DNA of 37,849 nt from Pseudonocardia sulfidoxydans NBRC 16205 (GCF_007989085.1 NZ_BJVJ01000059.1:1-37849), one strand, 5' to 3'. Numbered from the stretch's first letter, positions 8,309 to 15,679 are shown. Translations and numbers: made by a program. The notes: generated by a model not told the origin, from the letters alone.

Positions 8309-9429
8309 GCCGGTGGCTCCCGGTCGACGAAGTCGGGCTCGTCGAAGCGCAGCAGGGCAGCCGTCGCGGGGTCGTGCAGCAGCCGGGCGACCCGCTCGGC
8401 GGTGTGCCCGTCGCCGTAGGGGCAGTCCATGGCGGCGACGCGGTCCCGGGTCGCGGGATCGGTGAGGTCGAGGGCGGCCTTGAGCGCGCGGGCCGCGTCG
8501 AGCCCGGTCAGCACGGCCGATCCGGCGTGCACGCCCTCCCAGCGCGGGGTGGAGCGGCGCAGCACGACGACGGGCACCCCGAGCCAGGACGCCTCCTCCT
8601 GCAGGCCGCCGGAGTCGGTGACGACGACCGCGGCCGCTGCGACGAGCGCGATCATCACCCTGTACGGGACGGGATCGGTGACCGTGACGTCCGCGGACGT
8701 CAGCGCGTCCCAGAGACCGTTGCGGCGCAACGAGTCCCGCGTGCGGGGGTGCACGGGGAACGTGACGTGCCCGACCTGCGTGCCGAGGTCGTGGACGAGC
8801 TGGACCAGCTGCGCCAGCCGCTGCGGGTCGTCGACGTTGGTGGCGCGGTGCGCGGTGAGCAGCACCCCGGCCCGCTGCGCGGGGTCGCGTCGGGCGGCAC
8901 CGACGATCCGCAGTGCGTCGAGCACCGGGTTGCCGACGACGGCGACCCGCTCGGGCGCAACCCCTTCGGCCAGCAGGAAGCGGCGGGCGATGTCGGTGGG
9001 GGCCAGGTGCAGCGACGCGGTGGCGGCGGCGACGCGACGGTTGACCTCTTCGACCGACGTCGGGTTGAACGACCGCATGCCCGCCTCGAGGTGGATCACC
9101 GGTACCCGGTGGTTGCGGGCGGCCAGGCAGTAGGCGGGCACGGTGTGGGTGTCGCCGAGGACGAGCACGGCGTCGGGCCGCACCGACGCGACGGTCTCCA
9201 GCGCGTCGCCGACGATGTCGCCGAGCCGTCGCGCGGCGACGTCACCGGGGGACGCCACGATGTCGGGGTGGACGCCGAGCTCGGCGTGGAAGACGTCGGT
9301 GAGCCCGGGGTCGTGGTGCTGGCCGGTGGCGGCGACGACGACGTCGCCACCCGTGGCGCGCAGCTCCCGCACGACGGGCGCGAGCTTGACGATCTCGGGC
9401 CGGGTGCCGAAGGGGACGAGCAGCTTCAT
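8305..9429 (-). CDS. UDP-N-acetylglucosamine 2-epimerase-like (non-hydrolysing, WecB family)
   Basis: 374 residues with the GT-B fold of non-hydrolysing epimerases, which convert UDP-GlcNAc to UDP-ManNAc. Visible motifs: FGTRPEIVKLAPV (7-19), LGDTHT (91-96), HLEAGMRSFN (113-122), EEVNRR (127-132), TAHR (192-195) and TDSGGLQEEA (271-280). The equivalents of the WecB catalytic acids (D93, E115, E128) and of its His (H194) are present. One departure: the usual TERPE motif reads TPRWE (294-298), so substrate or allosteric behaviour may differ from WecB. The start ATG overlaps the ATP-grasp stop (ATGA) and its own stop overlaps the HAD start. Probably supplies an activated ManNAc-type sugar to the neighbouring GT2 (inference). 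Confidence 0.87.
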   Translation of the reverse strand: MKLLVPFGTRPEIVKLAPVVRELRATGGDVVVAATGQHHDPGLTDVFHAELGVHPDIVASPGDVAARRLGDIVGDALETVASVRPDAVLVLGDTHTVPAYCLAARNHRVPVIHLEAGMRSFNPTSVEEVNRRVAAATASLHLAPTDIARRFLLAEGVAPERVAVVGNPVLDALRIVGAARRDPAQRAGVLLTAHRATNVDDPQRLAQLVQLVHDLGTQVGHVTFPVHPRTRDSLRRNGLWDALTSADVTVTDPVPYRVMIALVAAAAVVVTDSGGLQEEASWLGVPVVVLRRSTPRWEGVHAGSAVLTGLDAARALKAALDLTDPATRDRVAAMDCPYGDGHTAERVARLLHDPATAALLRFDEPDFVDREPPA

Positions 9430-10358
9430 CCGGTGAACACCTCCGCGTGGTGGCGCATCATCGTCACGCCGGGCCGGTGGCCGAGCCGCTCGCGGCGGAC
9501 GGGGAGCCCGTCGACACCGCGGACGTACTCGCCGACGAGGTCGGCGCCCGCGGCGAGGGAGAGCGGCAGCCCGCCGGAGAACCGCGGGTTGATCTCGGTG
9601 AACGTGAACGCGCCGAAGTCGTCGACGAACCCCTGCACGCAGGCCGGGCCGGTCAGCCCGACGGCCACGAGCAGCGTCGCGACCGCGTCGACCAGCTCGG
9701 GGTGGTCGAACGTCCGTCCCACCGTGCTGATGCCGGCCTTGGTGACCAGCCGCCACCGCGGCACCGCACCGGCGAGCACGCCGTCGCGGTCGACGAGGGC
9801 GTCGATGGTGAACTCGGTGCCGTCGAGGCGGGTCTGGACGAGCGCGTCGGGTACCCGGGCCAGTGCCCGGGCGAGGTCGTCGGCGTCGTCGGCGGCGTGC
9901 ACGTCGCGGGAGCCACGCCCGGCGCGCGGCTTGACGATCCACGGTCCCGGAACATTCTCGGCGGTGCCGAGGCCGGTGGCCGGGGCGGGGACGTCGGCGG
10001 CCGTGCACGCGGCGGCGAACGCCCACTTGTCGACGCACGCCGCGACCGCCCCGGGCGCCGGCAGCCAGTGCCGCAGCCCGGCCCGGTCGAGGTCCGCGGC
10101 GGCGGCCGCGAGCGCCGGCAGCTCCTCGGCGACCGTGCAGACGAGCGTCGTCGCGCCGGTGCGGTCGGCGAGCTTGAGGAGCTGGTCGACGAACGCCGGG
10201 TCGTCGGCGCGGGGCACGACGCCGGCGTCACCGGCCAGGAACAGACCCGCGGCGAGGGGGTCGCAGTCGGCGGCGACGGTGGCGCGGACGCCGTCGAGCG
10301 CCCGGATGACCGAGATGCCCGCGGCACCGCCGGCGCCGGTGACGAGGACGGGACTCAT
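9426..10358 (-). CDS. ATP-grasp protein, carbamoyl-phosphate-synthase-large-chain-like
   Basis: 310 residues. An N-terminal Rossmann-like pre-ATP-grasp domain (VLVTGAGGAAGISVIRAL) is followed by the ATP-grasp core: IVKPRAGRGSRDV (141-153) as the nucleotide-binding glycine loop and FTEINPRFSGG (253-263) with the metal-binding Glu and Asn. Enzymes of this group join a carboxylate to an amine or similar nucleophile through an acyl-phosphate. Relatives occur in surface polysaccharide loci, where the substrate is usually unknown. It sits between a one-TM protein gene and the epimerase gene, both with ATGA overlaps, so it should be made together with the glycan enzymes. It might add an amino-acid or acyl group to a sugar (inference). 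Confidence 0.82.
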   Translation of the reverse strand: MSPVLVTGAGGAAGISVIRALDGVRATVAADCDPLAAGLFLAGDAGVVPRADDPAFVDQLLKLADRTGATTLVCTVAEELPALAAAAADLDRAGLRHWLPAPGAVAACVDKWAFAAACTAADVPAPATGLGTAENVPGPWIVKPRAGRGSRDVHAADDADDLARALARVPDALVQTRLDGTEFTIDALVDRDGVLAGAVPRWRLVTKAGISTVGRTFDHPELVDAVATLLVAVGLTGPACVQGFVDDFGAFTFTEINPRFSGGLPLSLAAGADLVGEYVRGVDGLPVRRERLGHRPGVTMMRHHAEVFTG

Positions 10359-11029
10359 CGGTTGCCTTCCGCGAGGAGGGGGAACGCGCCACGTTGCGGG
10401 GTGTGGGCGGCGCGGTGGCGGGGCGGGGCACCGCGTGGCGGGGTGGGTGGCGGGGAAGCCGGCGCACCCTCGGGCGCGAGGTGCGCGGCGCGTCGCGGGA
10501 CCGCCGACGGGGTCACCGACGGCATGGCCACTGTCCCGGGCTCCGTCCACACCTGGGGGCGGCGCGGCAGCGGCGGGGCGATCGGCACCCGGGGGACGAC
10601 GGGGTGCACGGCGACGGTTCGTTCGGCGTCGGCGACCGTGCCGGTGTCCGGCCCACGTTCGGCGGCGGGTGTGCCGCGGTGCTCGTGCGCCCACAGCCGC
10701 AGCCGCAGCAGGTCGGGACGGTCGGCCGGCTCCCACGCACTGCGCAGGACCCCGGCGGCGAGCGCGTCGAGCACGCCGGTGTGCTGCTCGCGGTCGAGCA
10801 GCGCGACGAGGAGCGCGGCGTGCGCGCGCAGCCCCTGCTCGGTGGCCACCTCGACCGCGGCCCGGCGCCGCGCCGGGTCCGGATCGGCGAGGCGGGCCTC
10901 GAGCCGCGCCCGGATCCGCTTGCGCCGCATCACCCGCCAGCACACCGCGCAGCCCATCATGGCGACCCCGCCGCCGACCCACGCCCACTGCAGCGTCCAC
11001 TGCAGCGCCGACTCCCAGATCTCAGACAA
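10355..11029 (-). CDS. One-TM protein of unknown function in the exosortase operon
   Basis: 224 residues; I do not recognise a family. Residues ~14-34 (WAWVGGGVAMMGCAVCWRVM) form one membrane helix followed by RRKRIRAR, suggesting the remainder is cytoplasmic. Residues ~40-115 are helical and resemble one or two HEAT-like repeats (DPDPARRRAAVEVATEQG ... HTGVLDALAAGVLRSAWE). The last ~80 residues are rich in Pro, Ala and Arg and look disordered. The start is TTG at 11029, overlapping the exosortase end by 8 bases; the next gene overlaps as ATGA. Its fixed place between exosortase and ATP-grasp genes suggests a scaffold or accessory role, which is inference only. Confidence 0.7.
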   Translation of the reverse strand: MSEIWESALQWTLQWAWVGGGVAMMGCAVCWRVMRRKRIRARLEARLADPDPARRRAAVEVATEQGLRAHAALLVALLDREQHTGVLDALAAGVLRSAWEPADRPDLLRLRLWAHEHRGTPAAERGPDTGTVADAERTVAVHPVVPRVPIAPPLPRRPQVWTEPGTVAMPSVTPSAVPRRAAHLAPEGAPASPPPTPPRGAPPRHRAAHTPQRGAFPLLAEGNR

Positions 11030-11600
11030 CCCCGACCCCCGATCGGTACGAACTCGCAGCCTGCAGCGGGCCGACGCCGCCGTCGGAACCGCTCTCGTCG
11101 TTGCGCGGCAACAGGATCCACAGCATCAGTAGATAGCCGCCCACGGTGTAGGCGAAGGCGAAGAGGCTGCCGACCCAGTCGTGGAACAGCACGAGGCTCG
11201 CGGGCCCCGCGGCCAGCCCCATGCCCAGCGACGCCGCGATCCGGGCGACGTTGCCCACCAGGATCACCGCGCACGCCGCGAGCAGCGCGCCGATCCGGCG
11301 GACGGGTGCGCGGCGCGGCGTGAACAGCCCCAGGAACGCGACGGCCAGCAGCGACGACAGCGACGAGCACGACGACGTCACCGTCGCCAGGAACGGCCCG
11401 GCCGTCGGCGGGAACACCGCGATCGACGATCCGGGGACGAACACGACCGCCTCGTCGGCCACGCCGAGGGTGTGCAGCGCCCACGTCGACGCGCCGGCCT
11501 CGACGCGCCGGAACGTGTCGTCGAGCAGGAAGAACACGACGAGCACCCCGACGACGACGCCGACGGGCCTGGCCAGGATGCCCAGCGCGCGTCCGGTCAC
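11022..11600 (-). CDS. Exosortase/archaeosortase-family transpeptidase
   Basis: 192 residues, a polytopic membrane protein with about five hydrophobic segments. The three residues that define the exosortase/archaeosortase family are in place and in order: Cys78 in TSSCSSLSS, Arg120 in GNVARI and His140 in FHDWVG. These enzymes cleave C-terminal PEP-CTERM-like sorting signals and are thought to transfer the protein to a surface acceptor. The length is short compared with fused EpsH-type exosortases and fits the compact single-domain forms. The GTG at 11600 overlaps the GT2 stop (GTGA) and is the only sensible start before the first TM segment. A candidate substrate is encoded divergently at 13971-14765. 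The subfamily is not determined. Confidence 0.85.
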   Translation of the reverse strand: MTGRALGILARPVGVVVGVLVVFFLLDDTFRRVEAGASTWALHTLGVADEAVVFVPGSSIAVFPPTAGPFLATVTSSCSSLSSLLAVAFLGLFTPRRAPVRRIGALLAACAVILVGNVARIAASLGMGLAAGPASLVLFHDWVGSLFAFAYTVGGYLLMLWILLPRNDESGSDGGVGPLQAASSYRSGVGVV

Positions 11601-13021
11601 GGGGTCACCGCCCGAGGCTCCGGCACCGACGGGGTGCCGCCGGCGGGACCGTCGCTGTCGCCGCTGCGCTTCGTCTTCGCCCACGTGTAGGGCCTGCCGA
11701 GGATGCCGTCGAACCAGGCCTTGGTGCACAACGCCATCGACACGAAGAACAGCGGCAGGAAGAACAGCAGAACGCGCGCCTTGCGGCGGGGGGAGCGGGC
11801 CAGCAGCAGCCCCGTCGACAGCTCCAGCATCGGCCCGAGCAGCAGCAGCGTCCACAGCACCGAGGTGGCCTGGTCGACGGGCGTCGACATCGAGCCGAGC
11901 CCGGCCAGCCCGGCGACGAGCAGCCCGATGCCGACGACGGCGAGCACCGGCAGGTGGAACACCAGCAGGAACATCAGCGTCTCGATCTTCTCGAGCGGCG
12001 CGAGCCGGGTCGACTGCCACACCGCGCGGCGGAAGTCGCGCCACACCTGCTGGTGCCCGCGGGCCCAGCGGTAGCGCTGCGTCCAGTAGCGGCGCAGCGT
12101 GCGGACGGCCTCCTCCTCGTCGACGGCGGTGACGTCGTAGCAGACGCGCCGCCCCGAGAGCAGCAGCCGCAGCGTGAGGTCGGTGTCCTCGGTGACGGTG
12201 TTCTCGTTCCAGCCGCCCGCCGCGTGCAGGCTCGCGGTGCGCACGGCGCAGCACGCGCCGCCGTAGGCGGGCAGCCGGAACACGGCCTGGCGGCCGTACT
12301 CGTTGACGAGGTAGCCGCCGAGGTAGTCGATCTCGACGAGCTCGGACACGAGGGTCTCGCCGCCGTTGAGGATGCGGCAGCGGCCCTGGACGGCGCCGAC
12401 ACCGGGGTCGGCGAAGTGCCGGGCCAGCCGCAGGACGACGTCGGGGCGCGGGCGGTGGTCGGCGTCGAACACGACGACGACCTCGCCGGTGACGTGCGCG
12501 AGCGCGGCGTTGAGCGCGCCGGACTTGCCGCCCTGCGATCCCTCGGGGCGGTGCAGGATCCGGGCGCGGGGCTGCCGGGCCGCCCACGCCTCCAGCAGCT
12601 CACCGGTCCGGTCGGCGCTGTGGTCGTTGACCAGGATCAGCTGCAGCCGGCCCTCGGGGTACTCCAGCGCGTCGAGGGCGCCGAGCAGCCGGTCGAGAAC
12701 ACGTTCCTCGTTGTGGCAGGCCACCAGGACGCTGACCGGCGGGGTGTACGCCTCGCCGTCGGCACCGACGGGGGAGTCGTCACCGCGGGCGTCGGCGGAC
12801 ACGGCGGCGGCGACGAACGCCAGGTGCCGCACGAAGAACAGCAGGAAGAACGCCTGCAGCGCAACGGTCAGCGCGGAGATCGACGTCGAGATGCCGACGA
12901 CCGCGACCACCGCCACCGCGGCCCCGGCGATCGCGAGCAGCACCCACGGGCTCCCGCCGGTGCGGCGGGAGCCCGTGGGCGCAGGGACGTCCACCGGGGC
13001 ACCGGGGACGGGGACGGTCAT
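11597..13021 (-). CDS. Processive family 2 glycosyltransferase, membrane-bound
   Basis: 474 residues. Two N-terminal TM segments (~25-74) precede a cytoplasmic GT-A domain with the D,D,D,QxxRW signature: ILVNDHS (D133), VFDADH (186-188), TEDTD (277-281) and QRYRW (315-319). Three or four C-terminal TM segments follow (~347-375, 387-408, 417-432). This is the layout of cellulose, chitin, hyaluronan and poly-GlcNAc synthases, which polymerise a sugar nucleotide and extrude the chain. The neighbouring 2-epimerase and PIG-L deacetylase suggest an N-acetylhexosamine polymer (inference). The ATG at 13021 overlaps the PIG-L stop as ATGA; its own stop overlaps the exosortase GTG. A Pro/Gly/Ser-rich cytoplasmic tail ends the protein. 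Confidence 0.88.
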   Translation of the reverse strand: MTVPVPGAPVDVPAPTGSRRTGGSPWVLLAIAGAAVAVVAVVGISTSISALTVALQAFFLLFFVRHLAFVAAAVSADARGDDSPVGADGEAYTPPVSVLVACHNEERVLDRLLGALDALEYPEGRLQLILVNDHSADRTGELLEAWAARQPRARILHRPEGSQGGKSGALNAALAHVTGEVVVVFDADHRPRPDVVLRLARHFADPGVGAVQGRCRILNGGETLVSELVEIDYLGGYLVNEYGRQAVFRLPAYGGACCAVRTASLHAAGGWNENTVTEDTDLTLRLLLSGRRVCYDVTAVDEEEAVRTLRRYWTQRYRWARGHQQVWRDFRRAVWQSTRLAPLEKIETLMFLLVFHLPVLAVVGIGLLVAGLAGLGSMSTPVDQATSVLWTLLLLGPMLELSTGLLLARSPRRKARVLLFFLPLFFVSMALCTKAWFDGILGRPYTWAKTKRSGDSDGPAGGTPSVPEPRAVTP

Positions 13022-13725
13022 GGCCTGCGCGTCCGCGGGACGACGACGGTGGCGGCGGCCTGGGGGACGAGCGGCCCGGCGACAGCGGCGGCGACGACAG
13101 GAGCAGCCGGCTCCGCTGCACCGAGGTCCCACACGAAACGCTCGGCCTCGAACGCCTCGGCGTTGCGCATCCGGCCGCGGAACCCGTGGTAGCGGGCCTG
13201 CGCCTCGACGGCCTCGAGGTCGACCAGGCCGTTCTTGAGGACCTGCGACATGTGCGCGCGCAGCAGGTCCAGCTTGGCCTCGACCAGCGTCGCGACATCG
13301 ATGTAGACCACCGGGTCGAACGACGTGGTCGTCGGCGACTCGTAGAGCAGCACCCGGCGGGCGCGGCGGGCGGCCGCGCGGACGGCGGCGGCGGTGGCCC
13401 GGTGGTCCTGGTGGGTGTCCAGCGGCGCGTGGGTGTAGACGATGTCGGCGCCGGAGGCGTCGATCGCGTCCTGCACGACGGTGACGGCGGATCGGTCGGT
13501 GGGAACGGCGCAGTCGTCGAAGCCGCCCCAGCGCAGGTCCGCGCCGAGCAGCTCGGCCGCGTCCTCCTGCTCGCCGATGCGCGAGCGCGCATCCTGCGGA
13601 CCCTGCTCACCGGTGGTCATCACCAGCAGCGTGACCTCGTCGCCACGGGCGCGGTGCGCCAGCAGCGCGCCACCACAGCCGAGCTCGATGTCGTCGGGGT
13701 GGGCACCCACCGCGAGCACTCGCAT
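13018..13725 (-). CDS. PIG-L/LmbE-family N-deacetylase
   Basis: 235 residues. The zinc motif AHPDDIELGCGG (H9, D11, D12) and a second HTHQDH-like site (DTHQDH, H105/H108) define the PIG-L family, which removes N-acetyl groups from GlcNAc-containing lipids, thiol precursors or glycans. The last ~30 residues are Ala/Pro/Val-rich and not part of the fold. The ATG at 13725 has an AGGAGG Shine-Dalgarno 7 bases upstream, the strongest ribosome site in the operon, consistent with its being the first gene. Its stop overlaps the GT2 start. Within this operon it may deacetylate the sugar donor, a lipid-linked sugar or the polymer (inference); mycothiol-type MshB is an alternative family member but has different surroundings. 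Confidence 0.88.
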   Translation of the reverse strand: MRVLAVGAHPDDIELGCGGALLAHRARGDEVTLLVMTTGEQGPQDARSRIGEQEDAAELLGADLRWGGFDDCAVPTDRSAVTVVQDAIDASGADIVYTHAPLDTHQDHRATAAAVRAAARRARRVLLYESPTTTSFDPVVYIDVATLVEAKLDLLRAHMSQVLKNGLVDLEAVEAQARYHGFRGRMRNAEAFEAERFVWDLGAAEPAAPVVAAAVAGPLVPQAAATVVVPRTRRP

Positions 13726-13749
13726 CGTCGAACCTCCTGCGCCACAGCA

Positions 13750-13768
13750 CGTCGGGATGGCCCCGACG
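13750..13768. repeat. 7-bp inverted repeat in the operon leader
   Basis: CGTCGGG (13750-13756) and CCCGACG (13762-13768) form a perfect inverted repeat with a 5-base loop, 25 bases upstream of the PIG-L start. It could fold in the operon's 5' leader or act as an operator. Confidence 0.45.
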
Positions 13769-13792
13769 GCGCTCATGCTCTCGTCGTGCGGG

Positions 13793-13833
13793 ACGGCACG
13801 GATCCCGTGAACGGCACAGTCCGCTTGTGCCGT
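13793..13833. promoter_or_regulatory. Triple ACGGCAC element, candidate operator
   Basis: The heptamer ACGGCAC occurs at 13793-13799 and 13811-13817 in direct orientation, 18 bases apart, and inverted as GTGCCGT at 13827-13833. The second and third copies form an 8-bp perfect inverted repeat. The cluster lies in the middle of the 245-base region between the divergent PIG-L operon and the anchored-protein gene, where a shared regulator site would be expected. The regulator is unknown; the response regulators at 14913 or 16496 are candidates. Confidence 0.45.
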
Positions 13834-13970
13834 CCGGCTGATCCGCAGGCTTCGTGCGGCCCCGACACTGCTCGCCGGGCGGTCGGTGGATGCAGGTCGT
13901 CGCCCACCCCCGTTCCCGGCAGGGACAGCGGACGCCGCCGGCGTGCCCGCCACTACCCGAGAGGCTCACC

Positions 13971-14765
13971 ATGAACAGCACCAGACATCCGGCGTCCCGC
14001 GGACGTCGCATCGCCCGATCCCTCGCGCTGGTCGCGCTCGTCCCGGCGATGGCCGTCGCGAGTGCCGGCGCCGCGTTCGCCGACGTGTCCGCGGTGTCGG
14101 GCAGCGCGTTCGGCGCGAGCGTGAACGTCACCGTGCTCGGCGGGGGCCTGGTCAATGTCGGCCCGACGCCGACGGTCACGTTGCCGGCGGGCGGCAGCGC
14201 CACCGCGGTCACGAACTCGGCGGCGCAGGTCAACGCCGTCGGGCTGCTCAGCACCGGGCTGCTGAACGTCAGCACCCAGGGTGTGCCGGGCGCGACGGGA
14301 TCGGTGACCAGCTCGGCTCAGGTCGCGAACCCGAAGGTCGGTCTGGCGATCGCCCCGGCGATCACCGCCGATGCGGTCGGCAGCACCTGCACGTCGAACT
14401 CGGAGGGATCCACCGGTTCGACCAGCATCGCGAACCTGAGGGTTCTCGGCCAGTCGGTCGACGTGTCGGCGGTCCCCAACACCGGCCTCAACGTCGCGGG
14501 CGTCGGCATCCTCTACGTCAACGAGCAGACCCTGACCGGGTCGGGCGCATCGACCGGGATCACCGTCAACGCGGTGCGCCTGACGCTCGACGCCGGTCTG
14601 GGCAATGGCACGATCATCATCGGCCAGTCCAAGTGCGCCGTGACCGGTGACGGCGTCGTCGTCCCGACCGGTGCGGTCGGCGGGGTGCTCCTGGCCGGTG
14701 TCGTCGCCGCCGGTTTCGGCGTGACGCAGCTGCGTCGCCGCCGCCGGGGTGACGTGCAGGACTGA
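13971..14765 (+). CDS. Choice-of-anchor P-type secreted surface protein, candidate exosortase substrate
   Basis: 264 residues. A signal peptide with a twin basic N-region (RGRRIARS) and hydrophobic core ends at AAFA|D near residue 37. The mature part is a Ser/Thr/Val/Gly-rich beta domain with two cysteines (STCTS, QSKCAV) that probably form a disulfide. The TVNAVRLTL ... GTIIIGQSKC pattern recalls the NCBI family 'choice-of-anchor P', named for homologues that carry different C-terminal anchors (assignment from memory). The C-terminus is tripartite: PTGAVGG (232-238), a hydrophobic stretch to ~254, then RRRRRGDVQD. This resembles a PEP-CTERM-like exosortase signal. PTG lacks the spacing of an LPXTG sortase motif. 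GAGAGG ribosome site at 13959-13965. Divergent from the exosortase operon. Confidence 0.8.
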   Translation: MNSTRHPASRGRRIARSLALVALVPAMAVASAGAAFADVSAVSGSAFGASVNVTVLGGGLVNVGPTPTVTLPAGGSATAVTNSAAQVNAVGLLSTGLLNVSTQGVPGATGSVTSSAQVANPKVGLAIAPAITADAVGSTCTSNSEGSTGSTSIANLRVLGQSVDVSAVPNTGLNVAGVGILYVNEQTLTGSGASTGITVNAVRLTLDAGLGNGTIIIGQSKCAVTGDGVVVPTGAVGGVLLAGVVAAGFGVTQLRRRRRGDVQD

Positions 14766-14795
14766 TACTCAGGACTGCTACGCAGGACGGCAGGT
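14757..14795. repeat. 13-bp degenerate tandem repeat, three copies
   Basis: CAGGAC recurs at 14757, 14770 and 14783, exactly 13 bases apart, within units CAGGACTGATACT, CAGGACTGCTACG and CAGGACGGCAGGT. The first unit contains the stop codon of the anchored-protein gene. No function is evident. Confidence 0.5.
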
Positions 14796-14807
14796 AGGTC
14801 ACACCAT

Positions 14808-14843
14808 CGGGTACCGGTTCCGCCGAGGCGGGACCGGTACCCG
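14808..14843 (+). terminator. Strong hairpin, probable terminator
   Basis: A 17-base arm starting CGGGTACCGG (14808-14824) pairs with 14827-14843 through one G-U pair; with a realistic loop of about 4 bases the stem is still ~16 bp. The following bases (TTGTGTCGTG) are only weakly T-rich, as is common for actinobacterial terminators. It separates the anchored-protein gene from the response regulator. Confidence 0.65.
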
Positions 14844-14912
14844 TTGTGTCGTGCAGTCGGGATCCGCAACCGGGACCCCCGACGAGGACCCGGGCGGGAG
14901 ACGATCGGTGCG

Positions 14913-15584
14913 ATGACCATCCGGCGTGTCGTGGTCGTGGACGACCACCGCATGCTCGGCGAGCTGCTCGCCGAGGCGATGTCGGCCGAACCCGACCTCC
15001 GGGTCGTGGGGTACGCGCCGAGCGCCGACGCCGACATCGAGGGGTTGTTGGAGCGGACCGGGCCCGACGTCGTGACCGTCGAGATCGAGGACGCCGACGA
15101 CGCGGGCACGGCGCTGCTGGAGCGGATCGCGGGTGTCACGCCGCGGCCCCGGATCGTCGTCCTGACCGCGAGCAACGACTTCGAGCGGATGGTCGCCGCC
15201 GCCCGCTCGGGTGCCGACGCGTGGCTGTCCAAGTCGGCACGCTCCGCCGAGCTCGCCGCCACCGTCCGCGCGGTGTGCGACGGTCACACCGTGTACCCGA
15301 GCGCGCACCTCGGTGCGGTGCTGCGTGCGCTGGCGGGCGGGCAGGCCGCGCGGGCCGTCGACGACCCGCTCGCCGTACTGACCCGCCAGGAACGGCGCGT
15401 GCTCCAAGGCATGGTCGACGGCGCCCGCGGCCCGGATCTTGCTGCGGCACTTCACGTCTCCACCGGGACGGTGCGCTCCCACACCCGCAGACTGTTCCTC
15501 AAGCTCGGCGTACACAGCCGGCTGGAGGCCGTCAGGGTCGCACGAGCGGCGGGTGTGCGGCCCAGCGCCCACCCGGCGGAGTGA
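14913..15584 (+). CDS. NarL/LuxR-family response regulator with Asp-to-Glu receiver site
   Basis: 223 residues. Receiver domain (1-~120) plus a LuxR helix-turn-helix (~155-210: LTRQERRVLQGMVDGARGPDLAAALHVSTGTVRSHTRRLF). The acidic pair D10-D11, the Thr in VVLTASN and the Lys in WLSKSA are conserved. At the phospho-acceptor position the usual PDVVLLD pattern reads PDVVTVE, giving Glu57 (codon 15081-15083). Such a substitution would block aspartyl phosphorylation and may mimic the active state. The ATG at 14913 gives a normal N-terminus (MTIRRVVVVDDH). It lies 95 bases ahead of a histidine kinase gene in the same direction. Confidence 0.88.
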   Translation: MTIRRVVVVDDHRMLGELLAEAMSAEPDLRVVGYAPSADADIEGLLERTGPDVVTVEIEDADDAGTALLERIAGVTPRPRIVVLTASNDFERMVAAARSGADAWLSKSARSAELAATVRAVCDGHTVYPSAHLGAVLRALAGGQAARAVDDPLAVLTRQERRVLQGMVDGARGPDLAAALHVSTGTVRSHTRRLFLKLGVHSRLEAVRVARAAGVRPSAHPAE

Positions 15585-15679
15585 CACCCCGTGATCGCCG
15601 CGTTCCGGTGCGCCGAGCAGCCCAATCCACGAACCCGCTGTGATGTAACGGTCACGGACAGTTCGACGATTCCTCGGTC

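Noticed and set aside
8248..11136. A 962-codon plus-strand open frame across the exosortase operon
   Set aside because: Low-complexity Arg/Gly/Ala translation antisense to four well-supported genes.
14658..14762. LPXTG/LAXTG sortase signal in the secreted protein
   Set aside because: The sequence is VVPTGA, with no residue between Pro and Thr, and no sortase gene is nearby, while an exosortase gene is.
15639..15655. CRP-like site TGTGA-N8-TCAC between the first regulator and the kinase
   Set aside because: The spacer is 8 instead of 6 bases, so it does not fit the CRP consensus; kept only as a weak inverted repeat.
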